Shown: piece after piece, positions 25,883 through 35,389 of the stretch
How positions within the stretch are numbered: the stretch's first letter is position 1
How the letters are laid out: every line of letters begins with the position of its first letter
DNA from: Erysipelotrichaceae bacterium
Lineage (GTDB): Bacteria; Bacillota_I; Bacilli_A; Erysipelotrichales; Erysipelotrichaceae
Direction: 5' to 3'
Assembly: GCA_012513225.1 (NCBI GenBank)
Contig: JAAZCQ010000037.1
Span: forward strand, 62,001-126,000
Length of the DNA: 64,000 nt
Notes under the pieces: model-generated
The model's input: the letters and a program-made list of their open reading frames with translations, nothing else
What the model was told of the DNA's origin: nothing
Databases searched by the model: none
Translations under genes and position numbers: made by a program

Positions 25883-27253
25883 TTAACTCCGATCGCTTGT
25901 TTCTAATATTTCTTCTAAATGAATAATATTAAGATTTGATGTAACAACTACAATGAAGTCATTTGGATAAATAATAGTACTACCAGAAGGGAGAATAATT
26001 TCCTTACCTCTTATAATTGATGCAATAAGTGTATTTTTCTTAAAATTTAACTCAGCTAAAGTTTTACCGACTATTATAGAATGTTCTTTTACTCTAAATT
26101 CAAGAGCTTCAGCTTTTCCATTAGCAATTTTACACATTGTAAGCATTTCTGAACCTGTTGATTGTTCCATTCCACGAATGTAACGAACAATCTCAAATGC
26201 ACTTGTAAGCTTTGGACTAATCAGTGTATCAACACCCATTTTTTTAAAGATATCTATATATTGTGTCCTATTACATTTTGTTATAGTTTTAGGTATACCA
26301 CCTTGTTTTCCTATTACAGAAAGTAGAATATTTTCTTCATCAATATTAATTAATGAGACTAGAGCATCACTTTGAAAAACACCCTCTGCAGAAAGAATAT
26401 TATAGTCAGTGCCATCTGCTTCAACTATGTCTGCAAAAGGTAAAAGCTCAACTAATTCAGTGCAACGCTTATGGTTATTTTCAATAATTTTAACATTAAT
26501 TTTAATTTTATGAAGTTTATTAGCAAGATATAATGCAATCCTACTACCTCCAACAATAACAACATTTTTAACTTTTTGAGTAGATAACTTAAGCTCTTTA
26601 ATAAGCTGTAAAAAAGAAGAGTTGTTTGTGGTTATAAAAATATCATCATGTTCAAAAATCACAAAATCACCTGAAGGAACTGTTACTTGTCCATCACGTT
26701 CAACTGCACAAACTAGAGCCTTAACTTTTGTAACCTTTTGAATATCTACTAATGCCATATTTTTTAAAGGAGAATCTTTACTTATTGTTATTCTAACAAT
26801 TTCGACAAGTCCACTCGCAAAATATTCCCTCTCTAAAAAAGAAGGAAATTGAAGTAATCCTAATATTTCTCTAGCACATATTTCATCTGGATTAATAATA
26901 AAGGAAAGTCCTAATTCATCTCTCAATAAATTAATTTGACTAGAATATTCTGTGTTACGAACCCTAGCAATTGTATTTTTACATCCCATATTTTTTGCGA
27001 ACAAAGAAGAAAGAAGATTGACCTCATCACTGGATGTTGCAGCAATTAATATATCTGCATTATCTACACCAGCATTTTTTAGTACTTCTATAGATGCACC
27101 ATGTCCTTTAATGGAGATTGTGTCAAATTCTCCTTCATTATGCATTAATACCTTTGGATTAGAGTCTATTACTGTTATGTCATGATCATCTTCTGAGAGG
27201 ATTTGAGTAAGTAGTATGCCTAATTTCCCATCCCCAACAATTACTATCTTCAA
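25883..27253 (-). CDS. trkA: Trk system potassium uptake regulatory subunit TrkA
   Basis: 456 residues made of a duplicated unit. Each has a Rossmann RCK-N domain (VGDGKLGILLTQIL near residue 6; VIVGGSRIALYLANKL near 230) and an RCK-C domain ending each half (about 140-220 and 370-450). It binds NAD(H)/ATP and gates TrkH from the cytoplasmic side. The start is TTG, preceded by AGAAGG. First gene of the trkA-trkH unit. Confidence 0.93.
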   Translation of the reverse strand: MKIVIVGDGKLGILLTQILSEDDHDITVIDSNPKVLMHNEGEFDTISIKGHGASIEVLKNAGVDNADILIAATSSDEVNLLSSLFAKNMGCKNTIARVRNTEYSSQINLLRDELGLSFIINPDEICAREILGLLQFPSFLEREYFASGLVEIVRITISKDSPLKNMALVDIQKVTKVKALVCAVERDGQVTVPSGDFVIFEHDDIFITTNNSSFLQLIKELKLSTQKVKNVVIVGGSRIALYLANKLHKIKINVKIIENNHKRCTELVELLPFADIVEADGTDYNILSAEGVFQSDALVSLINIDEENILLSVIGKQGGIPKTITKCNRTQYIDIFKKMGVDTLISPKLTSAFEIVRYIRGMEQSTGSEMLTMCKIANGKAEALEFRVKEHSIIVGKTLAELNFKKNTLIASIIRGKEIILPSGSTIIYPNDFIVVVTSNLNIIHLEEILETSDRS

Positions 27254-27438
27254 AAATATAACCTTCTTTCAAATATATAAAAAGATTATCGCAAATTACG
27301 GAAATCTTTTTATTATTATATAATTCACTTTAACACAAAAAATCTTATTTGTGCATAGAGAAAAAGTTGTTTTTACTTATTATAAAAACATTAATATTTA
27401 TAAGATAAAATTACATGATATTTAAGAAAAATTAATTA

Positions 27439-27924
27439 TTACCAGACATTAAGACTAGCTGGTTTTCTAATGTCAGATAAAAGCATATTTTCCCATAAAT
27501 ACCACTTATTATCCTTTTCTCTTAGAACAATTGGTCTTTTAGAATCAGCTCCAGAAGATTGAATTAAAAGCTTTGCATATCCTTTTTGATTATACGTATA
27601 TTTATCTTCATGAATAGTAATTTTTAAAGGTAAATTATATTTATAATCATTTTCAGGATTACTGCCTTCAAAAAATGAAGGAACTACATACCATTTTTCT
27701 TTAATTCTATCTTTTAAAAAGCTAATTTCTTGGTTAGATAACGCTTGAGGACCTTTTAATACATTAAGCATTTCAATAGTTTTATCTACATTATCTTTAT
27801 AATTTAATAAGACTAGAACAGTAAGAGCAGCAGTTTTAAAAGGTGAATCAAGATTTATTTCTGGAAGTTTAATTAAATCATCTTTTGATTTAGGATAATC
27901 ATCAAATGTAAAAGTATGGCTCAT
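27439..27924 (-). CDS. Uncharacterised cytosolic protein, DUF6935-like
   Basis: 161 residues from the ATG at 27924, which has AAAGGA upstream; the frame runs 16 codons further but without a better start. The pattern (LPEINLDSPFKTAALTVLVLL, EMLNVLKGPQALS, GYAKLLIQSSGADSKRPIVLREKDNKWYLWE in pieces) resembles what I recall as DUF6935, found in gut Bacillota beside other stress or unknown genes. Function unknown. No signal peptide. It stands alone between trkA and a HAD phosphatase gene on the opposite strand. Confidence 0.65.
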   Translation of the reverse strand: MSHTFTFDDYPKSKDDLIKLPEINLDSPFKTAALTVLVLLNYKDNVDKTIEMLNVLKGPQALSNQEISFLKDRIKEKWYVVPSFFEGSNPENDYKYNLPLKITIHEDKYTYNQKGYAKLLIQSSGADSKRPIVLREKDNKWYLWENMLLSDIRKPASLNVW

Positions 27925-28124
27925 AAGACACATCCTTTCTAGTATGTAATTTAATAATATACAAATATACAAATAAAACTATTGCCTTAAGTCTAAAAAA
28001 TTACATAAAATTAAAACTAAAGTAATATTATGTGTATTTAAGTTTGTATTTAAAAAATTATTTAGTAGAATGTATTAGAACAACAAGACTAATATCTAAA
28101 ATTAAATACAAATGGAGGAAATTA

Positions 28125-28946
28125 ATGAAAATACTATTTATTGATATCGATGGTACTTTATACGATCATAACACTAGACAAATTCCGGAATCTGCAATGT
28201 TAGCTTGTAAAAGGGCTAAAGAAAATGGACACAAAATATTTGTATGTACAGGAAGACCTTTAAGTGAATCTAAAATTATTTTAAATAATGATTTTGATGG
28301 GTTTATTTTTTCATCGGGAGCTGTTGTATATATAGAAGGAAAATTACATTATAAAAAATCATATTCTAAAGATGATATAGATAATATTATTTCTGTTTTA
28401 AAAAGATATAATAATTCTTATATTTTAGAAGGAGATGCAGGAGCATATTGTGATAAGGATGCAATAGATCATCTATTACATAGATACCATGATGAAGAAA
28501 AAGAAATAAAAGAGATAGAACAAGAATTAATTAGTCATGGCTTTTACGGTGTTGATTATTATGATGATAGAGATCATATTACTAAAGTATGCTCATTTGC
28601 AAAAAATAAAGATGCTTTTGAAAAAGTGAGTGTAGAACTACATGAATATAATTTAACATTGTCTTCTCAAGAAGGAGAAGAAAATCATTTTGCTTTAGAA
28701 ATAACTCAACCAGGACATAATAAGTCAACAGCTGCAAAAAAGGTTCTAGACTATTATAATAAAACATATGATGATGCTATAGGAATTGGTGATAGTGATA
28801 ATGATTATGAATTAATAAGAGACTGTGGTATTGGAATTGCAATGGGTAATGCACATCCAAGAGAATTAGAAATTGCAGACTATATTACAGATACAATAGA
28901 TAATGATGGACTTTACAAAGCATTAAAATATTTTAATATAATTTAA
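28125..28946 (+). CDS. Cof-type HAD-IIB phosphatase
   Basis: 273 residues. Motif I FIDIDGTLYDH, motif II CTGRPLSE, the lysine in NKSTAAKKVLDYY and motif IV GIGDSDNDYELI make a complete HAD-IIB enzyme. The substrate is not predictable. It is a distant paralogue of the phosphatase at 7884. An open frame continues 31 codons upstream, but GGAGG sits right before the ATG at 28125 and MKILFIDIDGT is the typical N-terminus. Confidence 0.9.
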   Translation: MKILFIDIDGTLYDHNTRQIPESAMLACKRAKENGHKIFVCTGRPLSESKIILNNDFDGFIFSSGAVVYIEGKLHYKKSYSKDDIDNIISVLKRYNNSYILEGDAGAYCDKDAIDHLLHRYHDEEKEIKEIEQELISHGFYGVDYYDDRDHITKVCSFAKNKDAFEKVSVELHEYNLTLSSQEGEENHFALEITQPGHNKSTAAKKVLDYYNKTYDDAIGIGDSDNDYELIRDCGIGIAMGNAHPRELEIADYITDTIDNDGLYKALKYFNII

Positions 28947-28966
28947 GAGCAAAAAGCTCTTTTTTA
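28945..28966 (+). terminator. Terminator after the HAD phosphatase
   Basis: A short 6-bp hairpin (28945-28950 with 28956-28961) is followed by T residues, directly at the stop codon. Confidence 0.75.
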
Positions 28967-28989
28967 TTTTTATAATAAGGTTGTTTTTA

Positions 28990-29040
28990 TTGACAATTAT
29001 AAGTAAATGATAAATAATTAATACACTGGGAGGGGGTGTA
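28990..29040 (+). promoter_or_regulatory. csoR-copA promoter with candidate CsoR operator
   Basis: TTGACA at 28990-28995 with an AT-rich -10 area near 29011-29020. Directly downstream, 29022-29040 is TACAC, then a G-rich centre, then GTGTA. CsoR operators are G-tract pseudo-palindromes in this position, so autorepression relieved by Cu(I) is likely. The operator call is inference from position and shape. Confidence 0.5.
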
Positions 29041-29045
29041 GGTGT

Positions 29046-29309
29046 ATGATGGCTGATAAAGATTTAGTTATGAAATATCTTAAAACTGCAAAAGGCCAAG
29101 TTGATGGAATTATTAAGATGGTTGAAAATGATAAATATTGTGTTGATATAAGTCATCAACTACTTGCAGTAGAAGCAATGATAAATAAAACAAATAAAGA
29201 AATACTTATGGCTCACTTAAAGGGATGTGTAAATAATGCGGAAACACAAGAAGAAAGAAATAGAAAGATAGATGAACTTTCAAATTTATTAATGAAGGTT
29301 TTAAGGTAG
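29046..29309 (+). CDS. csoR: Copper-sensing repressor, CsoR family
   Basis: An 87-residue all-helical DUF156 protein. The Cu(I) ligands C32, H57 and C61 keep the exact CsoR spacing (25 and 4 residues), which argues for copper rather than nickel/cobalt (RcnR) or persulfide sensing. KGQVDGI near the start is the conserved first-helix motif. The ATG at 29046 or 29049 follows a GGGGGTG stretch. It lies four bases before copA. Confidence 0.9.
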   Translation: MMADKDLVMKYLKTAKGQVDGIIKMVENDKYCVDISHQLLAVEAMINKTNKEILMAHLKGCVNNAETQEERNRKIDELSNLLMKVLR

Positions 29310-29313
29310 ATAT

Positions 29314-31884
29314 ATGAGTGAAAAATTTAATATAGAAGGAATGACTTGCTCAGCTTGTCAAGTTCATGTTCAAAAAGCAGTAGAAAAATTAGATGGAGCA
29401 AATAATGTTACAGTAAATCTATTAACTAATTCAATGAGTTTAGATTTAGATGATAGCAAAGTTACAAAACAACAAGTTTTAGATGCTGTAGCAAAAGCTG
29501 GTTATAGTGCATCATCTGCAAATGAAGTTAAAACTTCCAAAAAAGAAAATACAGCTAAAATTAATTCTGAAAGAGAAATGAAGGAATTAAAAACAAGATT
29601 AATTATTTCAGCAATATTTATAATTCCACTAATGTATGTTTCAATGGGCTCAATGTGGGGATTACCACTTCCGCTTTTTATGGAAGGTCACAAGGGTTCT
29701 GTTCCATTTGTTTTAACTCAATTTTTATTAGTATTACCTATTGTTTATATTAATAGATCATACTTTATAAGAGGATATAAAAGTTTATTTAATAAAGCAC
29801 CAAATATGGATAGCTTAATAGCTATTGGTGCAACAGCTTCCATTGTTTATGGTTTATTTGCTTTATATATGATAGGTTATGGCTTAGGATTTGATAGACT
29901 TGATATAGTTGAAACTTATCATATGGACATTTACTTTGAATCAGCTGGAACAATATTAACTTTAATTACATTAGGGAAATATTTTGAAGCAAAATCTAAA
30001 GGAAAAACAAGTGAAGCTTTAGAGAAATTAATGGATTTAGCTCCTAAAACAGCTCTTGTAGAAAGAAATGGAATACAAGAGGAAGTAATGATAGAAGAGG
30101 TTATGGTAGGAGATACCATAATAATTAAGCCAGGAAGTATTATTCCAGTAGATGGAATAATTATAGATGGTAGTACTTCTATTGATGAATCAATGATTAC
30201 TGGTGAAAGTATTCCAGTTGAAAAAGAAATAAATAGTAAAGTAATACAAGCAACAATTAATAAATCAGGCTTTGTAAAAATTAGAGCAACAAGTGTTGGG
30301 GAAGATACAGTATTTGCAAAAATATTAAAACTTGTTGAAGATGCAAGTGCAACAAAGGCACCAATAGCAAAAATGGCAGATAAGGTTTCTGGTATATTTG
30401 TGCCAGTAGTAATTGTTATAGCGATAGTTACTGCAATTGTATGGATGCTATTAGGACAAACATTTGAATTTGCATTATCATTTGCGATTGCAGTACTTGT
30501 TATTTCATGTCCTTGTGCTTTAGGACTAGCAACTCCGGTAGCTATAATGGTAGGAACTGGAAAAGGTGCAGAAAATGGAATTTTAATTAAATCAGGAGAA
30601 GCATTGGAATCAGCACATGAAATTCAAAGTGTTATCCTAGATAAGACAGGTACAATAACAGAAGGAAAACCGAAAGTAACTGATGTTATTAGTGTAAATA
30701 TTGATGAAAAAGAATTACTTAAGATTGCAAAATCTCTAGAGCTTAAGAGTGAACATCCTCTAGCAGAAGCAATTGTAGAACATATAGATGATATTGATCC
30801 ATATGAAACAGAAGAATTTAGTGCAGTACTTGGTAAAGGTATTGTTGGAAAAATTAAAGGAGTTAATTATCTTGCAGGTAATCAAAGATTGATTAATGAG
30901 TATGGTATTGATATTTCTAAATACCAAGATAAAATTGATGAATTAAGCAATGATGGTAAAACTGCATTGATGTTTGCAAAAGAAAAAGAATTAATTGGAA
31001 TTATTGGGGTAGCTGATGTTATTAAACCTACAAGTAAAAAAGCAATAGAAGAGTTAAATAAATTAGGAATTGAAACAATTATGCTTACTGGTGATAATCA
31101 AAAAACTGCAAATGGTATAGCTAAAGGTTTAAATCTTAAAAAAGTTATTGCAGAAGTATTACCACAAGATAAGGAAAAAGTTGTATCTGATATACAAAAA
31201 GAAGGTAAGAAAGTTGCGATGGTTGGAGATGGTATAAATGATGCTCCAGCACTTGTTAGAAGTGATGTAGGAATTGCAATAGGAAGTGGAACTGATGTTG
31301 CAGTTGAAAGTGCAGATATTGTTCTAATGAGAAATGACTTAATGGACGTAGTAAATGCTATTAAATTAAGTAAGGCAACTATTACAAATATTAAACAAAA
31401 TTTATTCTGGGCATTCTTCTATAATTCCCTTGGAATACCTTTAGCAGCTGGTATTTTATATCCGGCATTTGGCTTAAAGCTATCTCCAATGTTTGCAGCA
31501 GGTGCAATGGGATTTAGTAGCGTATTTGTTGTAAGTAATGCATTAAGATTAAAAACGTTTAAAATAGATAGAGAAGAAACAGAAAATCATGTAATAGAAA
31601 TTGAAAGTGCAAAAGATTCAAAAATTAATGAAACAAAAATAGAAAATATAAAAGAAGAAAAAATAGAGGAGAAAAAAGAAATGAGTAAAGAACTAAAAAT
31701 TGAAGGTATGACTTGCCAAATGTGTGTAAAACACGTTAAAAAAGCTTTAGAAGATCTAGGTGTTAATGCAGATGTAAATCTTGAAAACAACAATGCAATT
31801 GTTACAAATTTAAATAATGTAACAGATGAAGATCTAACAAATGCTGTTAAAGAAGCAGGATATGAAGTAGTAGGCATAAATTAA
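29314..31884 (+). CDS. copA: Cu(+)-exporting P1B-type ATPase with C-terminal CopZ-like domain
   Basis: 856 residues. Order: N-terminal HMA domain (GMTCSAC, C12 and C15), transmembrane segments, actuator domain with TGES, the transport motif CPC (399-401), phosphorylation D443 in DKTGT, the HP motif in SEHPLAEA, GDGINDAP, two last membrane segments, a charged linker (about 760-788, rich in E and K) and a second HMA domain (790-856, C801 and C804). It pumps Cu(I) out of the cytoplasm. The usual Bacillota arrangement has CopZ as a separate gene; here it is fused behind the pump. Confidence 0.94.
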   Translation: MSEKFNIEGMTCSACQVHVQKAVEKLDGANNVTVNLLTNSMSLDLDDSKVTKQQVLDAVAKAGYSASSANEVKTSKKENTAKINSEREMKELKTRLIISAIFIIPLMYVSMGSMWGLPLPLFMEGHKGSVPFVLTQFLLVLPIVYINRSYFIRGYKSLFNKAPNMDSLIAIGATASIVYGLFALYMIGYGLGFDRLDIVETYHMDIYFESAGTILTLITLGKYFEAKSKGKTSEALEKLMDLAPKTALVERNGIQEEVMIEEVMVGDTIIIKPGSIIPVDGIIIDGSTSIDESMITGESIPVEKEINSKVIQATINKSGFVKIRATSVGEDTVFAKILKLVEDASATKAPIAKMADKVSGIFVPVVIVIAIVTAIVWMLLGQTFEFALSFAIAVLVISCPCALGLATPVAIMVGTGKGAENGILIKSGEALESAHEIQSVILDKTGTITEGKPKVTDVISVNIDEKELLKIAKSLELKSEHPLAEAIVEHIDDIDPYETEEFSAVLGKGIVGKIKGVNYLAGNQRLINEYGIDISKYQDKIDELSNDGKTALMFAKEKELIGIIGVADVIKPTSKKAIEELNKLGIETIMLTGDNQKTANGIAKGLNLKKVIAEVLPQDKEKVVSDIQKEGKKVAMVGDGINDAPALVRSDVGIAIGSGTDVAVESADIVLMRNDLMDVVNAIKLSKATITNIKQNLFWAFFYNSLGIPLAAGILYPAFGLKLSPMFAAGAMGFSSVFVVSNALRLKTFKIDREETENHVIEIESAKDSKINETKIENIKEEKIEEKKEMSKELKIEGMTCQMCVKHVKKALEDLGVNADVNLENNNAIVTNLNNVTDEDLTNAVKEAGYEVVGIN
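31681..31884 (+). CDS. Possible internally initiated CopZ-like copper chaperone
   Basis: An in-frame ATG at 31681 inside copA is preceded by GAGGAG at an acceptable distance. It would release a 67-residue protein that is exactly one HMA domain (GMTCQMCVKH, with the CxxC ligands near its residues 12 and 15). CopZ chaperones are 68-70 residues. The existence of a separate product is inference; the sequence shows only the ribosome-binding site and clean domain boundary. Confidence 0.4.
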   Translation: MSKELKIEGMTCQMCVKHVKKALEDLGVNADVNLENNNAIVTNLNNVTDEDLTNAVKEAGYEVVGIN

Positions 31885-31951
31885 TATATACAACTTTTAA
31901 AAATTATAAAAATAGAAGTTTCAATATATGTTTATATTAATAAATAAAAAG

Positions 31952-31984
31952 AAAGGGTGAATCTAATTAAAGACTCACCCTTTT
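31952..31984 (+). terminator. Terminator of csoR-copA
   Basis: Nine outer base pairs (31952-31960 with 31975-31983) plus an inner TCT/AGA pair, followed by TTTT. It also faces the convergent traX-like gene. Confidence 0.8.
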
Positions 31985-32027
31985 AAATATATTTAGGTAA
32001 ACATAGTATCTAACAATATCGCAAAAA

Positions 32028-32867
32028 TTATTTTCCAATTAATGTTGATAAAATATATAGAAAACCAATGTGTGCAGGGTAGAAGATGTAAAAGAAGTTC
32101 TTCATTCCTATTCCACGTTCTCCATTGTATAGAGCCATAGGAATTATTGCTAAAAACATCAGCCATTGAACATTTCCTGTCGGATTTAAAACATATATTA
32201 TAGCTGAAAATAAAATCAATAGTGAGATTTGTATGATTCTATATTTTCTAAAAATATAAAATAGCACACCAATTATAACGATTAATAATCCACCTTCGAT
32301 AGTTAAAATATTTGGTATGAGCATAGAGATCATTACAAGTATTTTAGTAGTAAAACCTGAAATACTTTCATTAGCTACTAGTATACCTACTGTAATAAAA
32401 GGTATGGCACTAAAAATGGGTATAAATCCAAATAATATAGCTTTCACTATTTTTTTAGGTTTTTTATTTTTTACTCCATCTACAAACCAATCCCAAAATA
32501 GCATATATAATGATGTAATAAAAAATGTACTAAATGCATTATTCATTAGAACTACATTTTCATTTGGTACTATTCTTTGTAAAAGAAATGTAAAAATAGT
32601 CATACCCCAACTAGCAAAGAGAATACGCTTTAAATATTTTTTTTTGCTACGTGTATGGTAAAAACTCTCAGCAGCTATAAATAAGAACATGGGGAAAACA
32701 GGTCTACCTAAAATATTAAGCCATATAGGTGCTCCTACATGTGCCCACATTTGATGGATATGGTCGAAAAACATTAAAACAACAGCAATTAGTTTAATGT
32801 TTGTTGCATTTAATACTTGCCATTTATGTTTACTAGGTTTTATATTTAAATTTATTTCAGAGGACAT
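32028..32867 (-). CDS. TraX-family membrane protein
   Basis: 279 residues with about eight hydrophobic segments. NIKLIAVVLMFFDHIHQ near the start and GRPVFPMFLFIAAESFYHTR are the TraX/acyltransferase-like signature; TraX of F plasmid acetylates pilin. In Bacillota such proteins are chromosomal and their substrate is unknown. Its start overlaps the stop of the XRE regulator by one base (TAATG), implying coupling. Confidence 0.85.
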   Translation of the reverse strand: MSSEINLNIKPSKHKWQVLNATNIKLIAVVLMFFDHIHQMWAHVGAPIWLNILGRPVFPMFLFIAAESFYHTRSKKKYLKRILFASWGMTIFTFLLQRIVPNENVVLMNNAFSTFFITSLYMLFWDWFVDGVKNKKPKKIVKAILFGFIPIFSAIPFITVGILVANESISGFTTKILVMISMLIPNILTIEGGLLIVIIGVLFYIFRKYRIIQISLLILFSAIIYVLNPTGNVQWLMFLAIIPMALYNGERGIGMKNFFYIFYPAHIGFLYILSTLIGK

Positions 32868-33268
32868 TATTTCTCATCTCCCTTTGTTAAATTAATATCT
32901 TTATCTTGACTGGATTTACTGTGAATACCGCGTATAAGATCTTCAGCAGAGATTCCATATAGTTTTGCAAGAGCAATAAGGTTAGAGGTACTTGGTTCTG
33001 AAGTTCCATTTTCCCACTTTGAAACAGCTTGTCTACTTACTCCTAATGCTTCTGCAACAAATTCTTGTGTCATAGTGCATCGTATTCGATTTTCACGAAG
33101 CGCCTCGGATAATGATTTTATAATTACTTCTTTTTCTTGCCTAACCTCTTTTGAGCCAATATATTTTTTTAGTGATTTGATAATCAATACCAATAGGTAT
33201 ATGCCTACAGCAAATATTGCTAAATAAAATATTGCAATTAGAATTGCGATTAATTGATAATCTTTCAT
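32867..33268 (-). CDS. Membrane-anchored XRE-type regulator
   Basis: 133 residues. One N-terminal membrane helix (about 6-31, IAILIAIFYLAIFAVGIYLLVLII), a basic linker, then a helix-turn-helix (about 58-113) with TQEFVAEALGVSRQAVSKWENG, the standard XRE recognition helix. The DNA-binding domain would be tethered to the inner face of the membrane. AAAGGA precedes the ATG. Coupled to the TraX-like gene, which it may regulate. A TATAAT lies about 45 bases upstream on the minus strand. Confidence 0.85.
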   Translation of the reverse strand: MKDYQLIAILIAIFYLAIFAVGIYLLVLIIKSLKKYIGSKEVRQEKEVIIKSLSEALRENRIRCTMTQEFVAEALGVSRQAVSKWENGTSEPSTSNLIALAKLYGISAEDLIRGIHSKSSQDKDINLTKGDEK

Positions 33269-33656
33269 GTTTTATGTTCCTTTCTTAATTTCATGGTTTG
33301 ATTATACTGAAGAATTAGTGGTTGCTTCTACCAACTATTGCGCAATTATTAGTTGATTATGTAATTTTCAGTGTAAAATTGCCATTATTACATAAAGTTT
33401 CTAGCATAATTTTTATAATTTTTTCTCATATATTTTGTTGAAATATTATACTAGTCTCTACTTAAAACCTTAAGTATCATAATAAAAAATAGATGTGAAG
33501 TCTATTAAATTGCCAAATATAAGATCTATATTAGTTTGAAAAAAATAATTATTTTATGATATTTCTATAAAGAGTAATATTATCATTGTTTTGATTTATA
33601 AATATATTAAGTAAAAATTATATTTTATTTTAAAATCTTAATATACTTTTATCTAC
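33269..33656. other. Intergenic region with promoter and inverted repeats of the XRE gene
   Basis: About 390 bases. On the minus strand a TATAAT near 33303-33308 is the likely -10 of the XRE-traX unit. Just upstream, 33336-33357 holds AACTA, a TTGCGCAA core and TAGTT, an imperfect palindrome suited to a dimeric regulator. The remaining 300 bases toward the amidohydrolase gene are AT-rich, with no reading frame, clear terminator or repeat that I can support. Confidence 0.45.
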
Positions 33657-35246
33657 TTATTTTTTATAAACCTCTACTCCATTTACATAGGTTGATAAAA
33701 CACTCATATCTTTTATGTGATTTTTATCCACACAATATAAATCTTCTTCTAAAACAATAAAGTCTGCATATTTTCCTACTTCTAAAGTTCCTTTAATATT
33801 TTCTAAGTGTTCACTATATGCACTTTCATATGTATAAGCAAAAAGTGATTGGTCTATATTTAAAGCTTGATCTATTAAATATCCTTCTTCAGGTTGTCCT
33901 TTTAAATCTTTACGAGTAATAGCTTCATACATATTATGAAATGGATTAAAATGCTCAACAGGGCAATCAGTTCCAAAACTTACATGAACACCTAAATCAA
34001 TAAGCGTCTTCCAATTATAAGAAGTATTTGCTCTATCTCCAACCCTTTCTTTAACTATATGCCAGTCATAATCTAAAAATATTGGTTGTACATAAGCCAA
34101 AATATTATTATCTTTAAAGCTATTTAATATAGGAATATTAGTAATCTGACAATGAATAATTCCATTTCTTAAATCATCTCTTTTATTTTTTGAAAAAGCC
34201 TTTATACCTGTTTCAATGGCTTTATCACCTATAGCGTGAATTACTATTCCCATATTATTTTTATAAGCTAAATTAATAAAGTTATCTAACTCGATATCGC
34301 TTAAAGTTGTTATGCCACAATAATCCTCTTTATCATTATAAGGTTCATTTAAAGCAGCAGTTCTAGCACCTAGTGCTCCATCTAAAAATAATTTTAGTGG
34401 CCCAATTCTAAAAAAGTCTGAGAAATTTTTATTTGCATATCCTAATTCTAAAAATTTTATAAAATCAGTATAATTTAATCTACATTGTTCATAAATTCGG
34501 ATATTAAGTTCATCATTTTTTGCTAATTCTTCAAATATTTGTAATACTTCTTCAAATTTATACCCTGGAACTGAACCAAAATCATCGCTATGTACAGAAG
34601 TAATACCATATTTATTCATTTCTTTAATTGCGGTTAATATCATTTGTTTCATCTGTTTTATACTAGGTCTAGATACATATTCTTTTATAATATTTAACGC
34701 ATTTTCTCTAAAAATACCTATTGACTCATTTTGATTATTAACATCAATGAATCCATCATGTGGTTGATTTTGAATTATATTAATATTAGCAATTTCTAAA
34801 GCTTTAGAGTTTACACTAGCAACATGCCCACATGCTCTAGTAAGGAAAATAGGTATTGTAGTACTAATTTTATCTAAATCATATTTTGTAAGAAAAGTTG
34901 GATCATCGCTAAAATAATCATTATTCCATCCTCTTGCTAGAAGCCACTGATTTTCATTTAAAGGATAATCTATTAAATATTGTCTAAGTTTAGAAATTAA
35001 TTCATTTTTTGAAGAAATCCCAAAAAGATTAACCTGAAATTTTACATATCCATAGTTTAATAAATGTAAATGTGAATCATTAAAACCTGGATATATAAAA
35101 TTACCTCTTAAATCAACAACATTTTCATTTGTTTCATTAGTATTACTAAGTTTAGTAATGATTCCATTTTCTACAACCATATTAGAAAATATTTCTCTAT
35201 TTGGATTCATAGTATAAATTTTTCCGTTAATAAATGTAGTTTTCAT
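33657..35246 (-). CDS. Amidohydrolase family protein (YtcJ/AepA-like)
   Basis: 529 residues, Amidohydro_3 type metal-dependent hydrolase. The metal site shows HLH in FNDSHLHLL near residue 60, IHAIGDKAIE (His), and GTDCPVEHFNPF toward the C-terminus, with a beta-sandwich formed by both ends (FINGKIYTMN; VLSTYVNGVEVYKK). Relatives act on N-acyl or amide substrates; none can be chosen. AAGGAG precedes the ATG. Stands alone, transcribed away from rsmG. Confidence 0.88.
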   Translation of the reverse strand: MKTTFINGKIYTMNPNREIFSNMVVENGIITKLSNTNETNENVVDLRGNFIYPGFNDSHLHLLNYGYVKFQVNLFGISSKNELISKLRQYLIDYPLNENQWLLARGWNNDYFSDDPTFLTKYDLDKISTTIPIFLTRACGHVASVNSKALEIANINIIQNQPHDGFIDVNNQNESIGIFRENALNIIKEYVSRPSIKQMKQMILTAIKEMNKYGITSVHSDDFGSVPGYKFEEVLQIFEELAKNDELNIRIYEQCRLNYTDFIKFLELGYANKNFSDFFRIGPLKLFLDGALGARTAALNEPYNDKEDYCGITTLSDIELDNFINLAYKNNMGIVIHAIGDKAIETGIKAFSKNKRDDLRNGIIHCQITNIPILNSFKDNNILAYVQPIFLDYDWHIVKERVGDRANTSYNWKTLIDLGVHVSFGTDCPVEHFNPFHNMYEAITRKDLKGQPEEGYLIDQALNIDQSLFAYTYESAYSEHLENIKGTLEVGKYADFIVLEEDLYCVDKNHIKDMSVLSTYVNGVEVYKK

Positions 35247-35389
35247 ATTATTCTCCTTAATAATAAAACATAACTAATACTATAAATATCTATGTAAAAA
35301 TAATAACATAAATACAATTATTAATGAAAACTCGTTTATATAATTATTTTATGGGAAATAATGCTATAATACTTGCATGAGGTATTTTT

